Positions 23,501 through 25,574 of a stretch of DNA of 25,574 bases are shown here, in pieces. A program made the position numbers and the translations under genes. This DNA comes from Balneolales bacterium. GTDB taxonomy: Bacteria; Bacteroidota; Rhodothermia; Balneolales; Natronogracilivirgulaceae. The stretch is taken from NCBI GenBank assembly GCA_007131625.1, contig SLQC01000390.1:1-25574 (forward strand), written 5' to 3'. The first letter of the stretch is position 1. The number at the start of each line of letters is the position of its first letter. Below the pieces are notes generated by a model. The model was given only the letters and a program-made list of their open reading frames with translations, had not been told where the DNA came from and searched no databases.

Positions 23501-24602
23501 CCGGCCCAGCAACGGGGCCAGTAATTTTTTCAGTCCGGCGCGCCTTGTTAATCTTGACCGTGACCTCTTTTTCGAAGTGCAGTACTCCGGTTTGCCATTC
23601 ATCAAACGCCACTGGTCGCCAACCATCTCCCTCGAGTTTTTCAACATCCGCCGAAATGTTCAAGACGGCCTGCAAATTGAAGAGTTCCCCTGCACGTCCT
23701 GTTTGCCTGACACCACATCGATCAACATCGCTTACAACATGTGGGAGGCTCAGGTTAATCTGATCAGCAAGGTCAATCGCTGGAGCCTGGTCGAGCTGGG
23801 ATACTACTACAGCCCCTACCGCGTTTCCACGGAGTCCTTTTTTTCGAGGGAATTCCAGCAAGAGGTCTCGGGTTCCACTTCCCGATACTACATTGGATCC
23901 ACCTGGAACGCCGCCTGGTCATTTGACCTTTCACTGCCGGATCGCCACAGTGACATCGCTCCGATCGGCTGGCGAGGCCTCATTCGTTACCGGTATGAGC
24001 CGAGTGAGCTGCTGGATTCGTACGACGTTCGCGATGGCACCCTGATACCGATTTACAACGAGTTCGACAACCACTCATTTGAATTTGACTTACGAATGGG
24101 TTTTGATCTGTGGGATCAGCGATTCAATATACGATCCCGTTTTTTCAGCTACCTGGATGGTCCCGATGAATTTTTCTACCTGGATTATATCGGTGGTATG
24201 ATCGGAATGCGCAGTTACCCCTATTTTGCTCTGGGTGGAACTACCACCGCCTATTCGCAATTGTCCTGGTTTATCCCGCTGAAAACCGACATTTATCGCC
24301 AGATGGGACGGGTTACACTCGACAAAATTTTTCTGAGACTGTTTACGGAAGCCGGTAACGGCTGGGGAGGTCCACTCGATATCGACAACTCCATAAAAAC
24401 CGGAGTCGGTGCCGAGTTGCGGGTAGGAATGAACTCTTACTACTTGTTCCCCACCAGTTTCTTTATCAGTGGAGCTTATGGTTTTGATTCCTATGATATA
24501 CAGCTTCCTGATGCGTTTATAACAGAGACAGCGACCGGCAGGGTCGGCTACGGCAATCAGGTATTAATAAATTTCGGTATTTTATTTGATTTCGAGTTCT
24601 AA
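20574..24602 (+). CDS. Gluzincin peptidase - TolB-like propeller - outer membrane barrel fusion
   Basis: The 1342-residue protein joins three modules. After an unusually long signal region (hydrophobic core 40-54, probable cut at DAQAQ near 95), a peptidase domain (about 97-385) has HEFAH (H203, E204, H207) and the downstream WMAEGTAQY (E263), the zinc ligands and catalytic Glu of a gluzincin, so it may be active. Residues about 390-775 contain PD40/TolB-type blades (PDGKKIAYLSN, SPDGKKIAYSR, SPDGSVIAAGK, HPDGNTLYFAY, SADSRWLYFSA). From about 900 a BamA/Omp85-like barrel follows, with GMRSYPYFALGG resembling the (V/I)RG(F/Y) strand and a terminal ILFDFEF. It should sit in the outer membrane; which side the peptidase faces is unknown. 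Its start overlaps the previous stop by one base. An acidic insert, 18-bp repeats and Gly-Leu-Ser repeats are listed separately. The substrate is unknown. Confidence 0.87.
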   Translation: MHSVMADYIRGIAGGFNLIRRSAPVCTDRICECRRPGRHLTLLLAGLIWVLAAPGLTILSGLSSIGPGLTSLSGSKSISGLTTVSGLFTSQDAQAQRNPAFYDYPYHHLDWYTIESDHFFVHFQEGNSRPAQVISRIAEEIYEPITDLYGHDPDHKVSIVLIDRLDYSNGAAFFYDNKIEIWLPSLDTPLRGTHNWLRNVITHEFAHIVQLQSSMKRSRRRPATYLQWLSYEDVRRPDVLYGFPNGIISYPFFGISMPAWMAEGTAQYMRDELNYDDWDSHRDMLLRTRILDGTHLSLEKMGTFSSKTSLERELTYNQGFAFTRYIADRFGEQSIADITRSFSRRGVYDVRKAIKLATGVDGAEVYNDWISELQEHYAKLSEGRIKDPENRTWIESDGFFNFHPAFDPDGKKIAYLSNKRTDGAMVSLFVRDFAGDYNGDGDTDSSDEGNDGEGDGNVEGRGYDRGGDMYEIFETLLHEVPSQSHSSSLRSTGSSTSRYRGISPQSQLHEYPLNGQLMRRLETSFSYSPDGKKIAYSRTRLNAYGEQYRDLYLYDTDDENRERLTFSERLQDPAWSPDGSVIAAGKIEDGSVNLFFYHIEQDSLYRITDFQRGEQIYRPVWHPDGNTLYFAYADIAQRGIYKISLADLPEEPNTSNTSDKLHSSGKQNSLFTLPQGDIDIRMTPVLTDAKTDNRDPVISADSRWLYFSADPDGVFNIYRKSLDSRQIQQVTNVVGGAFMPFPHPEKDQLLYSEFTSEGYKIALLDLSGMDLTYLPARENPAGGAFSKLWMVSQDANYSQDGNYSQIANYSQAEKYSQGETGSLHESDPRFGAESHNEAPMNIVMNRSDLGDEPGKASFIRTLNRFDDSDISPLSREATAVADTGVYHYQLPTRGSSPDRQFYQYNDQFTTFQFYPVFRFDNYSRIRGSNTTLLTDGHMEDLGANLWRDFKLGTYFSSREMRERFSIFGGALFGPGSRPSNGASNFFSPARLVNLDRDLFFEVQYSGLPFIKRHWSPTISLEFFNIRRNVQDGLQIEEFPCTSCLPDTTSINIAYNMWEAQVNLISKVNRWSLVELGYYYSPYRVSTESFFSREFQQEVSGSTSRYYIGSTWNAAWSFDLSLPDRHSDIAPIGWRGLIRYRYEPSELLDSYDVRDGTLIPIYNEFDNHSFEFDLRMGFDLWDQRFNIRSRFFSYLDGPDEFFYLDYIGGMIGMRSYPYFALGGTTTAYSQLSWFIPLKTDIYRQMGRVTLDKIFLRLFTEAGNGWGGPLDIDNSIKTGVGAELRVGMNSYYLFPTSFFISGAYGFDSYDIQLPDAFITETATGRVGYGNQVLINFGILFDFEF
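20736..20831 (+). repeat. GLT-x-[LV]SG repeats after the signal sequence
   Basis: Within the fusion protein, GLTILSG (55-61), GLTSLSG (68-74) and GLTTVSG (80-86) repeat every 12-13 residues between the hydrophobic core and the likely cleavage site. The DNA repeats degenerate copies of a TTGACT ... TCCGG unit. This makes the signal region almost 95 residues long. Confidence 0.6.
21879..21977 (+). other. Acidic Asp/Gly-rich insert in the propeller (possible Ca2+ loop)
   Basis: Residues about 436-468 of the fusion protein run DYNGDGDTDSSD and continue Asp/Gly/Glu-rich. The first 12 residues follow the D-x-N-x-D-G spacing of EF-hand-like or thrombospondin type 3 calcium loops. It sits between two propeller blades. 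A second dockerin-type loop is absent, so this is not a dockerin. Confidence 0.5.
22947..23030 (+). repeat. 18-bp in-frame tandem repeat (SQxxxY)
   Basis: Four full 18-bp units and a partial fifth encode SQDANY, SQDGNY, SQIANY, SQAEKY and SQGE in the linker between propeller and barrel. Each unit begins TCACA. Copy number could vary between strains without breaking the frame. Confidence 0.9.
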
Positions 24603-24622
24603 TCGCATGCTTAAATCCACAA

Positions 24623-25574
24623 ATGGTACTACGAATGTCAACGAACCGGCTTATGCTCATCACACTTCGTTCCTTGCTGCTTTTTCTGTTTTTTCCGGTA
24701 ATTTTGCTGATTCCGATGATCTTGCTGATTCCGCCGGCGGCAAATGCAAGAGATGTACCGGATAATAAAAGCAGTGATTCCTCAACGCAATTGCGTCTGC
24801 TGCCACCGCGTCACAGCCCCCGGCTTGTCACGCTTGAGGAATTGGATCAACATGAGGGAAGATTCAACCTGATGAACACCATCGGTAACTCACCCGGCTA
24901 TGCTTTTCTGGCATCGGCATTGCTTCCCGGTCTCGGACAGGCTGCCAACAATCAATGGTGGAAAACCGCGTTTTTTGTCGCTGTGGAGGCATCAGCCATC
25001 GGAGTTTATATCCATCGTGAAAACAGGGGGCGCGATGGCGAGCGGCACTACCAGAATTACGGAGATGAACACTGGAGTGTTGTGCAGTATGCACAGTATA
25101 TAGTGGATCATCACGGACATCAGCACGGATACGACTTTCGCGAACTATTGACCAAAGAAGGGCGTCAGCAGTATGATGCAAACGGGTATATTAACCCCGC
25201 ATTTGACACCGAACAAGATTGGCCGGTTATCAATCCCGAATTTCTTCGCAAAGCGGAACGCAACAGTCAGCATAATAGCGGCGTAACCTTTTCCCACGAT
25301 ATTCAACAATACGGATCTCAGCAATATTATGAATTGATGAGTAAATATTACCAGTTCGGGCCCGGATGGCGAATGTGGGACGGGAACCGGCACAGTGTAG
25401 ACAACCAGATCATGCCCGACGACTTTTTGTATCATGCCCAGGTCGGATTTGACTTCAACGACGATTTAAGCCTCGCCCGAAATATGCTGACCCTCATCAT
25501 CGCCAATCATTTTGTGGCCGCTTTCGACGCCTATTTCACCCAGCATCTTCGGGAAGCCCGTATGAAACCTACCG
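24623..25574 (+). CDS. Membrane-associated protein with DUF5683-like segment, truncated by window edge
   Basis: The open frame from ATG 24623 reaches the right edge without a stop (317 codons). In-frame ATGs at 24635 and 24653 are alternative starts; the one at 24653 (MLITLRSLLLFLFF) gives the most compact signal peptide. The N-terminal hydrophobic region ends at PAANA. A segment at about 90-118 reads FLASALLPGLGQAANNQWWKTAFFVAVE, resembling the DUF5683-type pattern of a glycine-rich helical hairpin before a membrane helix. A second hydrophobic segment, NMLTLIIANHFVAAFDAYF (about 291-309), lies near the edge. Between them is a polar His/Gln/Tyr-rich region. No catalytic motif is evident. It begins 20 bases after the fusion gene and probably belongs to the same operon. 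Confidence 0.75.
   Translation, partial: MVLRMSTNRLMLITLRSLLLFLFFPVILLIPMILLIPPAANARDVPDNKSSDSSTQLRLLPPRHSPRLVTLEELDQHEGRFNLMNTIGNSPGYAFLASALLPGLGQAANNQWWKTAFFVAVEASAIGVYIHRENRGRDGERHYQNYGDEHWSVVQYAQYIVDHHGHQHGYDFRELLTKEGRQQYDANGYINPAFDTEQDWPVINPEFLRKAERNSQHNSGVTFSHDIQQYGSQQYYELMSKYYQFGPGWRMWDGNRHSVDNQIMPDDFLYHAQVGFDFNDDLSLARNMLTLIIANHFVAAFDAYFTQHLREARMKPT
24701..24736 (+). repeat. 18-bp duplication inside the signal sequence
   Basis: Two adjacent 18-bp units differ at four positions (ATTTTGCTGATTCCGATG, then ATCTTGCTGATTCCGCCG) and encode ILLIPM then ILLIPP. The duplication lengthens the hydrophobic core of the last gene's signal region. Confidence 0.8.

Overview
The window reads as a chromosomal segment of a Gram-negative bacterium of the Bacteroidota/Balneolota/Rhodothermota group. 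The evidence is PorU and PorV of the type IX secretion system (T9SS), proteins ending in T9SS-type C-terminal sorting domains, lipoproteins with a classic lipobox, A-rich leaders mostly without Shine-Dalgarno sequences, and a TAnnTTTG promoter element in front of rplU. No marker here fixes genus or species. Base composition looks moderate (about half G+C in genes, AT-rich between them).

Left part (1-4187). The 5' two thirds of an acetyl-CoA synthetase gene lies on the minus strand and runs off the left edge. It is divergent from a lexA-type repressor gene whose leader carries tandem and inverted repeats. A small minus-strand ORF of unknown function follows, then rplU-rpmA with a strong intrinsic terminator, then an FAH-family (FAHD1-like) gene.

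Middle part (4193-11734). A secreted M23 (LytM) peptidase gene is coupled to the FAH gene, starts at TTG, and overlaps tail-to-tail with a minus-strand ridA. Next come a TPR lipoprotein with a terminator, a cystathionine gamma-synthase/lyase gene, a small lipoprotein gene close behind it, and a thiolase. The leaders of the TPR gene and the cystathionine gene share a degenerate repeat of about 100 bp whose central hairpin has changed bases on both sides while keeping its pairing.

Right part (12065-25574). This looks like one same-strand operon for surface proteolysis and secretion: porU (C25 sortase-like protease), porV (outer membrane shuttle barrel), an M6-metalloprotease-like T9SS cargo whose HExxH residues are all replaced (a predicted pseudoprotease), a large fusion of an intact HEFAH zinc peptidase domain, a TolB-like propeller and an outer membrane barrel, and the start of a membrane-associated protein. 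The M6-like and fusion genes overlap by one base (TGATG). A working hypothesis is that the last three proteins are clients or partners of PorU/PorV at the cell surface.

No tRNA, rRNA, CRISPR array, transposase or prophage gene was seen.
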